Assembly (NCBI GenBank): GCA_963849115.1
Contig: CAWKGK010000004.1
Location: forward strand, 62,001 to 126,000
Source: JACDAL01 sp963849115
Lineage (GTDB): Bacteria; Actinomycetota; CADDZG01; WHSQ01
Length of the DNA: 64,000 bases
Reading direction: 5' to 3'
Shown here: positions 51,630 through 60,954 of the stretch, piece by piece
Numbering within the stretch: position 1 is the first letter of the stretch
Layout: each line of letters starts with the position of its first letter
Position numbers and translations under genes: made by a program
Notes under the pieces: model-generated
What the model was told of the DNA's origin: nothing
Seen by the model: the letters and a program-made list of their open reading frames with translations, nothing else
The model's database searches: none

Positions 51630-52355
51630 TCAGAGCTCCAAATCCAGCACCTCGAGTATCTGGCGGTGGTCGGTGAGCACGATCTCGGCTTCGGGAGCGT
51701 CGGTGAGATCGTCGTGTACTCCCTTGAAGCGGGCCGCGTGCATGCCGATGTCGCGGGCGCCCGCAATGTCCGTGCGGCGCAAGTCGCCAACGTGAATCGC
51801 CTCGGGCGGTCGCGCACCCAGGGCTGCGAGCGCCTTGGCGAAGATGTCGCCGCCGGGCTTGGGGACCCCAACCTCGTCCGAAAAGCAGGTGACCTCGAGA
51901 TGCTCGAGGAGGCCGACGTCTGAGAGCAGATCCCTGACCACGCGTCCGGGCGTAAACCCAGTGTCACAGACGAGCCCGATCCGGATGTTGGCTTGCCCGA
52001 GCTGCTCCATGGTCTCGAGGGAGCCCTCGACCCGCTCGACGCCCGCTTCGAGGCTGGCCTCCTCGAAGGATTGGGTCAATGACGCAATGGAATCGTCGTC
52101 GTCTATGCCGCGGGCCTCGAGGCAATAGGCGGCCATGCGGCCGGGGCCGAACGTCTCCACCTGCTTCCAGGCCTCGTCGTGGTGGGCCCAAGCCTCTTCC
52201 ACCAGGGCTTCCGCCTCGTTTTCGTCGAGGTCCACGAAACGACGAAGGGCGCCTATGCGTTTGCTCATGGCGCCCTCCCAGTCCCGATCCCTCAGTAGCG
52301 TCCCCCAGCAGTCGTAGGTAATCGCTCGGATCCCCTCGACTCTCCTCAATTGCAT
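51630..52355 (-). CDS. HAD superfamily hydrolase
   Basis: 241 aa. Motif I is ITYDCWGTLL, with Asp nucleophile; motif II is VCDTG; the lysine is in VGVPKPGGDIF; motif IV is HVGDLRRTDIAGARD. The helical cap lies between residues 20 and 100. AGAGGAG precedes ATG 52355. Typical small-molecule phosphatase; substrate unknown. Confidence 0.87.
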   Translation of the reverse strand: MQLRRVEGIRAITYDCWGTLLRDRDWEGAMSKRIGALRRFVDLDENEAEALVEEAWAHHDEAWKQVETFGPGRMAAYCLEARGIDDDDSIASLTQSFEEASLEAGVERVEGSLETMEQLGQANIRIGLVCDTGFTPGRVVRDLLSDVGLLEHLEVTCFSDEVGVPKPGGDIFAKALAALGARPPEAIHVGDLRRTDIAGARDIGMHAARFKGVHDDLTDAPEAEIVLTDHRQILEVLDLEL

Positions 52356-52432
52356 CACGCTCCTCTCGGACGGCTTCTTCCAGGGTAGCCGAGTCGTGCG
52401 ACACGGGCCACCCCTCCCCTCCCTCCTCCGCC

Positions 52433-53983
52433 CTAAGCTCGCTCTGCTTCGGCGGGGGGCCACACCCGCGTCCCCGAGACCCAGGTGCCGAGCACCTGGG
52501 TCTCGAGCAGCTCCTCCACGTTCACGGCGAGGGGATCGCGATCGAGCAACGCGAAGTCGGCCGGGGAGGTGGGTGCCATCACCCCCCGGGGAGGGCCTCC
52601 CCGGCTGCGCAAGCCGAAGCTGCCGACCGTGTGGAGCGTCAGGGCTTCGTTGGACACGAGCGACTCTTCAGGAACGTGATGCTGCCGGAGCGCCGCCATC
52701 TGGAGAAAAGGATCCAGCGGTGTGACCGTGGAGTCGGACCCCGCCCCCAGTGAGAGCCCTGCCCGTTTCATCGACCCAAATCGGTTCATACCCAGCGCTC
52801 GGGTGGAGCCGAGACGGCGCGCATAGAGACCATCGGCTCCGCCCCACAGCCAATCGAAGGCAGGCTGTATCGAGATTCGAAGTCCTAACTCTGCCGCCCG
52901 CTTGATGTGATCATCCGTCGCACACTCGAAGTGCTCAATGCGATGTCCCAGCTCCTTGATCCCGTTCGAAGAGCCTTGGCCGACGAGCTTCCAAGTCGAA
53001 AGCGCCTGCTCGATGGCGGCGTCGCCGATGGCGTGGACGCCCACCTGGATGCCCCGCTCGTGACTGCGCCGGAAGAACTCAAGAAGCTCGTCGTCCGAGC
53101 GGTATCTGATCCCGTCGGGCGGCGATCCGGGAGGTGGCGACTCCTCATATGGCTCCTTCATCCACGCGGTGTGAGAGCCGAAGGACCCGTCGAGGAAGTA
53201 GTCGCCGCCGATGCGAGTGAAGCCGAGCTCGACCACACGGTCGACATCATCGGTGGCCGGGTAGATGGCTACATCCAGCGCCGCCTCGGCAGTGACCTCC
53301 TGCAGTAGCTCGAGCTGGTCCCAGCCGCGCCAGTCCGGGATGAACATCTCGTCGACCGCAACCACTCCCTTGGAGTAGGCGAGCTCGATGGCGGCCCGCA
53401 GCGCACTGCGCTGCTGCCCCGTGGGGAGGTTCCTATCGAAGAACCCGAAAGCGCCAGACGCCGCGTCCTCGCGCAAGTAGCCGGTCGGCACTCCGGACTC
53501 GTCGACGTCAACTCCCTCGAGACCTGCGAGGTCGAGACGCTCCAGGAGGCTCGAAGACACCACGCAGGAATGCATATCGGCCCGAATCACGAGCGCATCG
53601 TTGTCTCCCACGGCACGATCGAGGGCCGTGGCCGTCAGCGGTTCGTCGAGAGGATCCTCGAAGTTACCGCCGAACAGCAGCTCCCCGCCGGCTGCGGCCC
53701 TGGACGCGAGAGCATCGAGGATGGGAGCAGCCCTCGTTTCTCCTCTGAAGTCGAGTCCCAGGGTGTACAGGCCCGTGGCCGGCAGGTGGCAGTGGGCGTC
53801 GCAGAACGCCGGTACGAGCACGCCCCCGGCGAGATCGACGGTGCGGTCGGCAGAGGGCATGTCCGACTCGAGGCCCACGCCTTCCACCCGACCGTCCGTG
53901 ACCAACACCCAGCCGGCGTCCACCGCGCTCCCCAGGGGGCGAACCAGCCCGCCGCTAAACAGCGTGGAGCCGGAACGTGCCAT
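52433..53983 (-). CDS. YtcJ-like metal-dependent amidohydrolase
   Basis: 516 aa of the amidohydrolase superfamily. CDAHCHLP gives the HxH metal motif, GVHAIGDAAIEQAL and HRIEHFE further histidines, and GAGSDSTVTPLDPF the final Asp. The flanking small beta domain is in DGRVEGVGLE at the start and ADFALLDRDPL at the end. ATG 53983 is used. Substrates of YtcJ proteins are N-substituted or formamide-type compounds; unknown here. Confidence 0.87.
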   Translation of the reverse strand: MARSGSTLFSGGLVRPLGSAVDAGWVLVTDGRVEGVGLESDMPSADRTVDLAGGVLVPAFCDAHCHLPATGLYTLGLDFRGETRAAPILDALASRAAAGGELLFGGNFEDPLDEPLTATALDRAVGDNDALVIRADMHSCVVSSSLLERLDLAGLEGVDVDESGVPTGYLREDAASGAFGFFDRNLPTGQQRSALRAAIELAYSKGVVAVDEMFIPDWRGWDQLELLQEVTAEAALDVAIYPATDDVDRVVELGFTRIGGDYFLDGSFGSHTAWMKEPYEESPPPGSPPDGIRYRSDDELLEFFRRSHERGIQVGVHAIGDAAIEQALSTWKLVGQGSSNGIKELGHRIEHFECATDDHIKRAAELGLRISIQPAFDWLWGGADGLYARRLGSTRALGMNRFGSMKRAGLSLGAGSDSTVTPLDPFLQMAALRQHHVPEESLVSNEALTLHTVGSFGLRSRGGPPRGVMAPTSPADFALLDRDPLAVNVEELLETQVLGTWVSGTRVWPPAEAERA

Positions 53984-53988
53984 TCGAT

Positions 53989-54732
53989 TCAGCGCTTGCG
54001 CGCCACGAAAACGCCTACATCCGGTCCATGCCCATCGGGGTGGGGGCACTCGTCGCTCGGCTGGGGGGCATCCCAGTTCTTCACGGCCCATCCACTGAGG
54101 TTCTTGACGGGGCCGACCAAGCAGTCACTGCCGGCGACGCCCGAAAGTCGCTTCCAAGAACGCACGGGAAAGATGACCTGTATCCAGCGCTTGGTTGGGA
54201 CGTCCCAGTAGCCTTTGGGAGGAACCAAACGGCGCCCGTGGAAGCCCGGCTTTGTCTTGTTCGGGCACGCCTTGCCCGTAAGCTCTTTGTAACTTCCGTT
54301 GGCTTTGCCAAAGTAGCAACGGATCCTCCGCTTGGGGTTTCCCTTCTTTATCGCAAACTTCGTATTGGGCGGCAGGATGACCTCGGTCACGACCTCGTCT
54401 CCCGCGCCATCGTCGCCGGCCCTTCCCACCCAGACCTGCCCCTTGTAAACCTCTCCGACTCGGGGTCGGCTGGCGTCCTTCTTTCCCTTGTAGGCGACGT
54501 ACTCGATCGTGCTGACGTAGGTCGTATCGGTCACCGGACTCGTCTCATAGGTGTGCGATAACTTCCCCTGAATCCACTTCAAACCGCCCTTCGCGGCAGC
54601 TACCTCGCGCAGCATCTCGGTTCGGTTCTCGGCACCGGAACTCTTCGGCACCGCCGCCGGACCTGCCTGAGCTGTTGCCCCCAGCGCCAGAAGCGCGCTC
54701 GCCGCCGCCACTGCAATCACCCGCGTTTTCAC
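53989..54732 (-). CDS. Secreted protein of unknown function
   Basis: 247 aa. Clear signal peptide (residues 1-23, AVAAASALLALGATAQA). The mature part has TYVSTIEYVAYKGKKDASRPRVGEVYKGQVWVG in fragments, a basic patch KKGNPKRRIRCYFG, and five cysteines that could form disulfides. I do not recognise a family. It stands just upstream of the amidohydrolase gene (5-base gap) and may share its transcript. Confidence 0.65.
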   Translation of the reverse strand: MKTRVIAVAAASALLALGATAQAGPAAVPKSSGAENRTEMLREVAAAKGGLKWIQGKLSHTYETSPVTDTTYVSTIEYVAYKGKKDASRPRVGEVYKGQVWVGRAGDDGAGDEVVTEVILPPNTKFAIKKGNPKRRIRCYFGKANGSYKELTGKACPNKTKPGFHGRRLVPPKGYWDVPTKRWIQVIFPVRSWKRLSGVAGSDCLVGPVKNLSGWAVKNWDAPQPSDECPHPDGHGPDVGVFVARKR

Positions 54733-54836
54733 CTAGCCCCCTCTCCAACTACTCCATGACTCAATGTCTCACTCCAGGAAGCAGACGCAACCATAACGTT
54801 ACGACGAGCCATGCATTTCGTGAACTACCTGGGGAC

Positions 54837-56522
54837 TCAGCCTCCGATGCCGGGACGTATCACGGGTGGAATTACGATCGGTCGCTTGACACCGGCCGGC
54901 TTAGGAGCAGGAGCAGCGCCTTCCGGTTGCGCAAACGGCACGACATCCGGTTCGCAGGACGCGTCGGCAGACGGGAGCCAGGGAACAAGTAGGTAGCGGC
55001 TGACTTTCTCGTCGATGCACGAGGACAAGAACAACGACGTGTGCCCCCAGCCTTCGAGCGTCAGCAGACGCGATTTCGGAAGCAGGCGCCTCAGCGTGAC
55101 TGCGCCTTGATAACGCGTGGCCGGATCGTAGCGGTTGCCTACGACCAGCACCTGATTGTGCGTCGCCTTCGTGAAGGGGCCCATATAGCGGTCGGAGTCC
55201 TGGCCCGGCCACGGCTCACAAATGCTTGAGAACCACGTCCACGGACGCCCGAAATAGGGGAATTCTCTGTCCGAGGCGCGCGCGGCCTGGGACCACGCCT
55301 CCACGCTCTCGGGGTTTTCACTGTCGGAGCATGCGACGCCGGGGAAGCTTTCGATGAAGTTGGGATAGCCCTCGTGGTTGAGCCTTCCCAGCCTGGCGCG
55401 CAAGGCTCGCACCGCCGCCGCGGCGTCTTGCTTGTCACTTAGAGCCTCGACTTGCTGGAGAACCTCCGCGAATAGCGGCCAGGAACCCGGGTCGTACATT
55501 GACCCTAACGTGAAGCCGACCAAGTCGTCGTAACCGACTTCGAATGTGCCTCCCTCACCGTCCGGGAAGTCCACGGGATCGTTACGCAGGCGCTCGGCGA
55601 GCTCGTCGTAGCGCCGCCGGGGGCTCCCCTCCGAGAAAGCACAGTTGGCCCCCCCGTCGTTGCAAAGTGAGAAGAACTGTCGCAGCGTCGCGTAGGCGCT
55701 TTGGTCGCTGTGAAGCCGGGTCGAGAACGGCAGCGAACTGGTCTCGTCCGTCCCCGTCGACCACGCAATGGGGTCGAGCACGCCGTCCACTATGAGCGCG
55801 CGCACATTGTTCGGAAACAAGTTGGCGTAGGTGGCTCCCAGGTAGGACCCGTAGGAGTAGCCCGCATAGCTGAGCCGGGAGTCCCCCACCGCTCGGCGGA
55901 GGAGATCCAAGTCTCGGGCGACGTTGGCAGTCGACATATGATCGATGATTGCGCCGCCCCTCTGGGCGCATGCGTCCGCCAAGGCGCGATCTGCCTCCAC
56001 CCACACCTGCTCCTCCGCCGAGGTGACCGGGAAAGCCATGGGAGCCAGCACCGCGAGCGCCTCTTCAAAAGTGTCAAAGCAGCGCAACGGCGCGCTGGCG
56101 GCGATGCCGCGAGGATCGAAGCCGACGAGATCGAAGCGCGCCCGTACCTTGTCCGAGAACAGGAACCTTCCGCCAAAGCGCACCATGTCGACTCCCGAGC
56201 CGCCGGGCCCACCGGGATTGAGGAACAACGACCCGATCTTGTGCTTGGGGTTACTCGCCTTGAGCCGGATGAGTGCAAGCCTGATGCTGGATCCGGCGGG
56301 TTCGTCGTAGTCCAGTGGGACGCGCGCGGTGGTGCACTGGAAGTGCTTGTAGCACTTGGTCCACGCCAGCGAGGGAACGGGGACCGACGCCGCAGCGGCC
56401 CCTTGAGCCGGCGGGCCCGCGCTCGCCGCGGGAACCACCAGTGCTGAGGCAGCCAGGGCCGCCGCGAGCACAACGAGGCCCACGCGATGTAGGCGTCGGA
56501 CGACGACCGGAGCTAACGACAT
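54837..56522 (-). CDS. Secreted S33-type alpha/beta hydrolase (tripeptidyl aminopeptidase-like)
   Basis: 561 aa. Signal peptide up to about residue 36 (VVLAAALAASALVVPAASAG). ARVPLDYDEPAG and LFLNPGGPGGSG are the typical entry, GYSYGSYLG the nucleophile, GNRYDPATRY the acid and GWGHTSL the histidine; the C-terminal lid/TAP domain is present. Streptomyces relatives release tripeptides from exported proteins. A GGGGGGC site precedes the ATG. Confidence 0.88.
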   Translation of the reverse strand: MSLAPVVVRRLHRVGLVVLAAALAASALVVPAASAGPPAQGAAAASVPVPSLAWTKCYKHFQCTTARVPLDYDEPAGSSIRLALIRLKASNPKHKIGSLFLNPGGPGGSGVDMVRFGGRFLFSDKVRARFDLVGFDPRGIAASAPLRCFDTFEEALAVLAPMAFPVTSAEEQVWVEADRALADACAQRGGAIIDHMSTANVARDLDLLRRAVGDSRLSYAGYSYGSYLGATYANLFPNNVRALIVDGVLDPIAWSTGTDETSSLPFSTRLHSDQSAYATLRQFFSLCNDGGANCAFSEGSPRRRYDELAERLRNDPVDFPDGEGGTFEVGYDDLVGFTLGSMYDPGSWPLFAEVLQQVEALSDKQDAAAAVRALRARLGRLNHEGYPNFIESFPGVACSDSENPESVEAWSQAARASDREFPYFGRPWTWFSSICEPWPGQDSDRYMGPFTKATHNQVLVVGNRYDPATRYQGAVTLRRLLPKSRLLTLEGWGHTSLFLSSCIDEKVSRYLLVPWLPSADASCEPDVVPFAQPEGAAPAPKPAGVKRPIVIPPVIRPGIGG

Positions 56523-56654
56523 TGGGAGCCCCCCTTTTTCGGTGCCGGACCACCTGATCCTAGCCGCCTCGTTTTAGGGGGGGCCACCGTCTTGGGGTTA
56601 TAAGTTCATATTGCCCACAGAAGACGGCCAGAAGAGCACAGATTAACGCTGCGA

Positions 56655-57809
56655 TTACTTCCTCATCAGGCCGCGACGGTGCGTTCGCCCGGCGGGTCGG
56701 GCCCCGGGTCGTAGCGCCGGCCCGTCGGGCTTGTACCACTCCGCCACCGTGCCGTTGAGGCAGACGCTCCAGCCGCCCTCGTGGAGGAGCTTGTGGTGGA
56801 ACGTGCACACCAGCACGAGGTTGTCGTAGTCGGTCGGCCCTCCCAGCTCCCAGTGCCAGATGTGGTGCGCCTTGAGGAACATCTTGGTCCCGCAGCCGGG
56901 AAAGGTGCAGCCGTGGTCTCTGTAAAGCAGCTGACGGTGAAGCCAGCGGGGGACGTTGCGGGAGGCCCTGCCGATGCCGAGGGCGTTTCCCTGCTTGTCG
57001 GTGAGCACGTACTGGAGGCGGGCGTCGCAGCTGAGCCGTGAGGCGATGTCGGGGTGGAGCCCGAGGCCCCCCTCGATCTCTGCACAGCCCAGCCCCAGGC
57101 TCTCGATCGTGGTGTGGACCACCACCGTTGACCGGTCCGCGTCCTGGTCGGCTGCGATCGCCTGGGAGGACAGCGCAGAGAGGGCATCGGCACAGCGCTG
57201 CTCTCTTCTGTCCTGAGCCGAGAGAGGGATGGCGGAGGTCTGTTCCTCGGTGGGCAACTCGGGCAGTCGCTCTGCGGTGCGCTCGAGCGCCTTGACGAGG
57301 GCGGCCCCCTCGGCGGCGGGTAGCAGGCCCTCCAAGCCCAGGCTCGCTCCTCCTTCGTTCCACCACCAGCGCAGGAAGCGGGCCCGCTCGGCGCTGCGGA
57401 CCTCTTCGATCTCGGGCCTGCATGCGACATCGGCCTTGTGCTTCACCGCTGCAACAGAGACCCTCCCGGCCCATGCGATCAGTCCCTGCTCGGTTTCGGG
57501 AGTGGCGAAGCGGCACAGCTCGACCACCTTGTCGAGACAGAGCCGTCCGCTCTCCAATGCCTGTGAGATCAGGGGGAGCGTGGGGATGGCATGAGAGGCA
57601 GCCACCCAGCGGCTGGCGATCCACTGGGAGATGCCGAGCCGGCCCGAGAGCCACTGCCCCATGTCCCTGCAGCCGTCGTCGCGCCACACCTTGCGCTCGT
57701 CGAGCTCTGCGATGATCGTCAGAAGCTTTCGGTGTGTTGCCGAGAGGACGAAGTGAAGGCTGTGCAGCCCCTCGATCAACTCGCTCTCACGACGGTTCTG
57801 CTGTTGCAC
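56655..57809 (-). CDS. DUF222/13E12-type HNH endonuclease, SOS-regulated
   Basis: 384 aa. The N-terminal DUF222 region covers about 1-250 (IIAELDERKVWRDDGCRDMGQWLSGRLG in parts). The HNH domain is RDHGCTFPGCGTKMFLKAHHIWHWELGG, then NLVLVCTFHHKLLHEGG: two CxxC-like zinc cysteines, HH, Asn and the final HH. This is the 13E12-repeat family of mycobacteria. A promoter containing a perfect LexA box precedes it (57889-57917). Basic C-terminus. Probable DNA-damage-induced nuclease; substrate unknown. Confidence 0.88.
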   Translation of the reverse strand: MQQQNRRESELIEGLHSLHFVLSATHRKLLTIIAELDERKVWRDDGCRDMGQWLSGRLGISQWIASRWVAASHAIPTLPLISQALESGRLCLDKVVELCRFATPETEQGLIAWAGRVSVAAVKHKADVACRPEIEEVRSAERARFLRWWWNEGGASLGLEGLLPAAEGAALVKALERTAERLPELPTEEQTSAIPLSAQDRREQRCADALSALSSQAIAADQDADRSTVVVHTTIESLGLGCAEIEGGLGLHPDIASRLSCDARLQYVLTDKQGNALGIGRASRNVPRWLHRQLLYRDHGCTFPGCGTKMFLKAHHIWHWELGGPTDYDNLVLVCTFHHKLLHEGGWSVCLNGTVAEWYKPDGPALRPGARPAGRTHRRGLMRK

Positions 57810-57888
57810 CCGCGCACCCCTGGTTTCGGGCCGTAGACTCCGCGCGGGAGAGTCACTCGGCGGTCAGTCCTTCTCAGATGCTTCATCC

Positions 57889-57917
57889 ATACTATCGAAC
57901 AGACGTTCGATAGTCAA
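57889..57917 (-). promoter_or_regulatory. Promoter with LexA (SOS) box
   Basis: On the minus strand: TTGACT (-35, 57917-57912), a 17-base spacer, and TAGTAT (-10, 57894-57889). The spacer contains TCGAAC-GTCT-GTTCGA (57910-57895), a perfect match to the mycobacterial LexA consensus TCGAAC-N4-GTTCGA. The symmetry extends to a 10-4-10 inverted repeat (57891-57914). Bound LexA would cover both promoter elements. It reads into the DUF222-HNH gene. Confidence 0.85.
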
Positions 57918-57946
57918 TAAGCCTACCCACAGTTTCTGCGAGGATC

Positions 57947-59263
57947 TCAGCCGAGAACTTCTTTCACGGCCCCCTTCAACAGCTCGACCGTTTCCTCGAG
58001 CTCGGCCTCCGAAATCACGAACGGTGGGCCCATCATGACCAGGTCACCGCCGACACCGTCGGCGCATCCGGTCGATGGGTAAAGAAGCAGGCCCCTCTCG
58101 TGAGCCGCCGCCACTATGCGTTCGGTAACTCGCTCGGTCCGTGAGAAGGGCGCCTTGGTTTCGCGGTCTGCCACGAACTCGATCCCGGCCATCAGCCCGA
58201 GGCCGCGCACGTCACCCACGTGGGGATGAGAGTCAAGCTTCGTTTGCAGCAGCGCGTGCAGTCGCTCCCCCTTGTTACGGCTGGCGCTGATGAGGTCGTG
58301 CGCGCGCAATTGTTCGAGCACGGCTAGTCCCACGGCGGCTCCCACCGGCGAATGCGAGTAGGTGAACCCGTGGATGAACCCGCTTGCAGAGACCGCTTCG
58401 TAAATCCGCCCCGAGCACGCGGCAAAGCCGAGAGGCCAGTAGCCCGAGGAAGCGCCCTTGCCGGCCACCACGATGTCGGGTTGCAGTGCCCAATGATCGC
58501 ACCCAAACCATCGACCCGTGCGGCCGAACCCCGTCATAACCTCGTCGGCGACCAACAACACGCCGTGACTGCGACACACTCGAGCGACGGAGTCCCAGTA
58601 ATCATCTGGAGGAACGGCTGCACCGAGGGTCGCTCCCGACACCGGCTCGGCGATGAAGCAAGCAACCGAATCCGGGCCCTGCTCGACGATCGTTCGATCG
58701 AGCTCCTCGGCGAGTGAATCACCGCACCCTCGAGGGTGCTCATCTCGTACGCAACGATACTCGTAGGGAGTCCCGACTCTCACTGTCCGTCCGAGCCAGG
58801 GCTCGTAAGGAGCGCGCAGAGGTACGCGTCCGGACGCGTCCAGTGCGTTCAGCGAGTTTCCGTGATAGGAACCCGCGCGGGCGATGACCTTGTGGCGACC
58901 TTGGTCACCACGGGCGAGATGGTAGGCGCGCGCCAGCTTTAGCGCAGTCTCCACGGCTTCGCTGCCTCCCGACACCGTGTAGACGCGTGCTTCCTCCAGC
59001 GGGAGGACCTTTGACAGCTCATTTGCATAGTCCTCAAGCACCGCGGTTGTGAACTGGGTCCCGTGCACGTAGGCGACCTCACGTTCCTGTTGCGCCAGAG
59101 CATCGATGACCGCATCGTTGCCGTGCCCTACACCAACCACAATCGCCCCACCGCACGCGTCTAGGTAGCGTTTGCCATCGGCGTCAAAGATGAACACGCC
59201 CTCCGCACGCGCTGCTCGCGGCAGCGAGCGGCCGGTGACTCGTGGAAACACGCTCGAGTGCAT
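57947..59263 (-). CDS. Class III PLP-dependent aminotransferase (first)
   Basis: 438 aa. FDADGKRYLDACGGAIVVGVGHG, YTVSGGSEAVETALKLARAY, LLVADEVMTGFGRTG (PLP-ring Asp) and DIVVAGKGASSGYWPLG (PLP lysine) are the omega-aminotransferase motifs. ATG overlaps the upstream CoA-transferase stop (TGATG). Last gene of the catabolic operon. Likely acts on an omega-amino acid or diamine; exact substrate open. Confidence 0.9.
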   Translation of the reverse strand: MHSSVFPRVTGRSLPRAARAEGVFIFDADGKRYLDACGGAIVVGVGHGNDAVIDALAQQEREVAYVHGTQFTTAVLEDYANELSKVLPLEEARVYTVSGGSEAVETALKLARAYHLARGDQGRHKVIARAGSYHGNSLNALDASGRVPLRAPYEPWLGRTVRVGTPYEYRCVRDEHPRGCGDSLAEELDRTIVEQGPDSVACFIAEPVSGATLGAAVPPDDYWDSVARVCRSHGVLLVADEVMTGFGRTGRWFGCDHWALQPDIVVAGKGASSGYWPLGFAACSGRIYEAVSASGFIHGFTYSHSPVGAAVGLAVLEQLRAHDLISASRNKGERLHALLQTKLDSHPHVGDVRGLGLMAGIEFVADRETKAPFSRTERVTERIVAAAHERGLLLYPSTGCADGVGGDLVMMGPPFVISEAELEETVELLKGAVKEVLG

Positions 59264-60021
59264 CAACCTCCGCGGGTGTAGATGCCTTCGGGGTCGAGTT
59301 GCTCTCGCATTACGCGTAGTTCCTTCTCGGTAGGCGCCGGCGTCTCGTTCACATGGTCGCCGACGCGCAGCTCCCACGAGGTTGCCTCGCGGACATCATC
59401 GAGCGATACTCCGGGATGGAGGCTCCTGAGGTACATCTCGCCCGAGTCATCGTCGAATTCGTACATGCCCAATCCTGTGACAACCACGGAAGGGCCCGCC
59501 CCCCAGTGCGCCGGCCGCTTGCCGGTGAGGTGGCCGGGACTGGTGCGAAAGTCGATCTTCTCGACGAACGTTCGTGTGGACTGGGGCATGATCACGAACA
59601 CCTTGCGGGCGTTGATGGCGATCTCACAGGCGCCGCCCGACCCCGGGAGACGCACCTTGGGGCTCGAGTAGTCGCCTATCACCGTCGTGTTCAGGTTTCC
59701 GAAGCGGTCGATCTGCGACCCTGAAAGGAAGGCGACGTCCACCAGGCCTCCCTGCAAATAGTAAGCGAACAGCTCGAACATGCTGCACACAGAAGCGGCT
59801 CCGGTGACCAGCGAAGGGTCGCCGATCGACAGCGGCAGACGCTCGGGGACGGCCCCGAACACGCCCGCTTCATAGACCAGTTCGAGATCGGGAGCAACCG
59901 TCCGCCGCGCCAGGTTGCAGGCGATGTTCGGGGGACCGATGCCGACGAAGCACACTTGCTCCCCGGCGAGATGACGGGCAGAGGCGACGATCATGGTCTC
60001 GGTTCGCGACGCACTCTCCAT
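59263..60021 (-). CDS. CoA-transferase, beta subunit
   Basis: 252 aa, family I CoA-transferase. VCFVGIGPPNIACNLARR starts the fold; LVYEAGVFGA contains the Glu that forms the CoA thioester in this family. VAFLSGSQIDRFGNLNTTVIG and GGACEIAINA follow. ATG overlaps the alpha-subunit stop. Resembles glutaconate-type subunits; the Glu suggests true transferase rather than IpdAB-like hydrolase activity. Confidence 0.85.
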   Translation of the reverse strand: MESASRTETMIVASARHLAGEQVCFVGIGPPNIACNLARRTVAPDLELVYEAGVFGAVPERLPLSIGDPSLVTGAASVCSMFELFAYYLQGGLVDVAFLSGSQIDRFGNLNTTVIGDYSSPKVRLPGSGGACEIAINARKVFVIMPQSTRTFVEKIDFRTSPGHLTGKRPAHWGAGPSVVVTGLGMYEFDDDSGEMYLRSLHPGVSLDDVREATSWELRVGDHVNETPAPTEKELRVMREQLDPEGIYTRGG

Positions 60022-60917
60022 CACTTGTACCCCCCGTAGTTCACAGGCTCTGACAAGCGCTCGGTGGGAGTGAGCTGTTCCCAACGATCACTGCCCAGCT
60101 TCGCAACGTAGTCCTGATGAGAGGACAGCGAGTAGACCCACTGATCGAGCCATTCCTCCAGCCTCGCCGGGTCGCGCGCTATCGCATCCCATTCGACGTA
60201 GAAGCGGTTGTCGCGGTCGTAATAGCCCTGTGCATAGGAGGGATGACAGGCACGCGGCTCGACTACCACCGCGTCGACTATCAGACCCGGTATCACGGTC
60301 CGGTTGGGATCGGAGCGAACCACAGAGTCGTCGACGAGCTCCTCGCACACAACGATCACCCGGTCGGCGGCGAACGCAACTTCTTTCTGGCAGCCAAGCA
60401 GGCCCCAGATCTGCGCATCACCGCCGCTCGAAGCACGCTGTACATGGACGACGGCGACATCGGGATTCAGTGGCGGCACGGCATAGACGGTCTCGTCGCT
60501 GTAAGGCGAGGAGATCTCCACGATCCGCGGATTGACCGCGGGAAGGTCGCTCTCGTAATAACTTCGCAGTGGCCAGAACGGGAGCTTGGAGGCTCCCGCC
60601 ATGTAGCGACCGACCATTCCGAAGTGGCTGTACTCCTCGAGCTCCAGAGGGGCGGGATCGGCCCGCTCCACCCGGCGTCTGATGGCGTGCAGTGACCCCA
60701 CACCGGGATTGCCCATCCACGAAAACACAAGCTTCTTGCACACCCCTGCTGCGATCATCTGGTCGTAGACAACATCGGGAGTTAGACGTGCGAGCGTGAG
60801 GTCGCTCTTTCTCTGCCGGATGATCTCGTGTCCAGCTGCAAAACAAATCAGATGTGTGAAGCCTTCGATCGCGACCACGTCGCCGTCGCGCACGAGCTCG
60901 GCCACCGCCGAGCTCAT
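60021..60917 (-). CDS. CoA-transferase, alpha subunit
   Basis: 298 aa. AVAELVRDGDVVAIEGFTHL and SDLTLARLTPDVVYDQMIAAG are the start of family I alpha subunits; SYYESDLPAVNP, VHVQRASSGGDAQIWG and VIVVCEELVDD follow. Starts at ATG 60917. Makes a heterodimer with the next gene, transferring CoA to an acid formed in the pathway. The reaction is inferred from the operon, not shown. Confidence 0.87.
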   Translation of the reverse strand: MSSAVAELVRDGDVVAIEGFTHLICFAAGHEIIRQRKSDLTLARLTPDVVYDQMIAAGVCKKLVFSWMGNPGVGSLHAIRRRVERADPAPLELEEYSHFGMVGRYMAGASKLPFWPLRSYYESDLPAVNPRIVEISSPYSDETVYAVPPLNPDVAVVHVQRASSGGDAQIWGLLGCQKEVAFAADRVIVVCEELVDDSVVRSDPNRTVIPGLIVDAVVVEPRACHPSYAQGYYDRDNRFYVEWDAIARDPARLEEWLDQWVYSLSSHQDYVAKLGSDRWEQLTPTERLSEPVNYGGYK

Positions 60918-60954
60918 CGTTGAAACCTTACCGGCGCTGCTCAATTTCCCAGAC

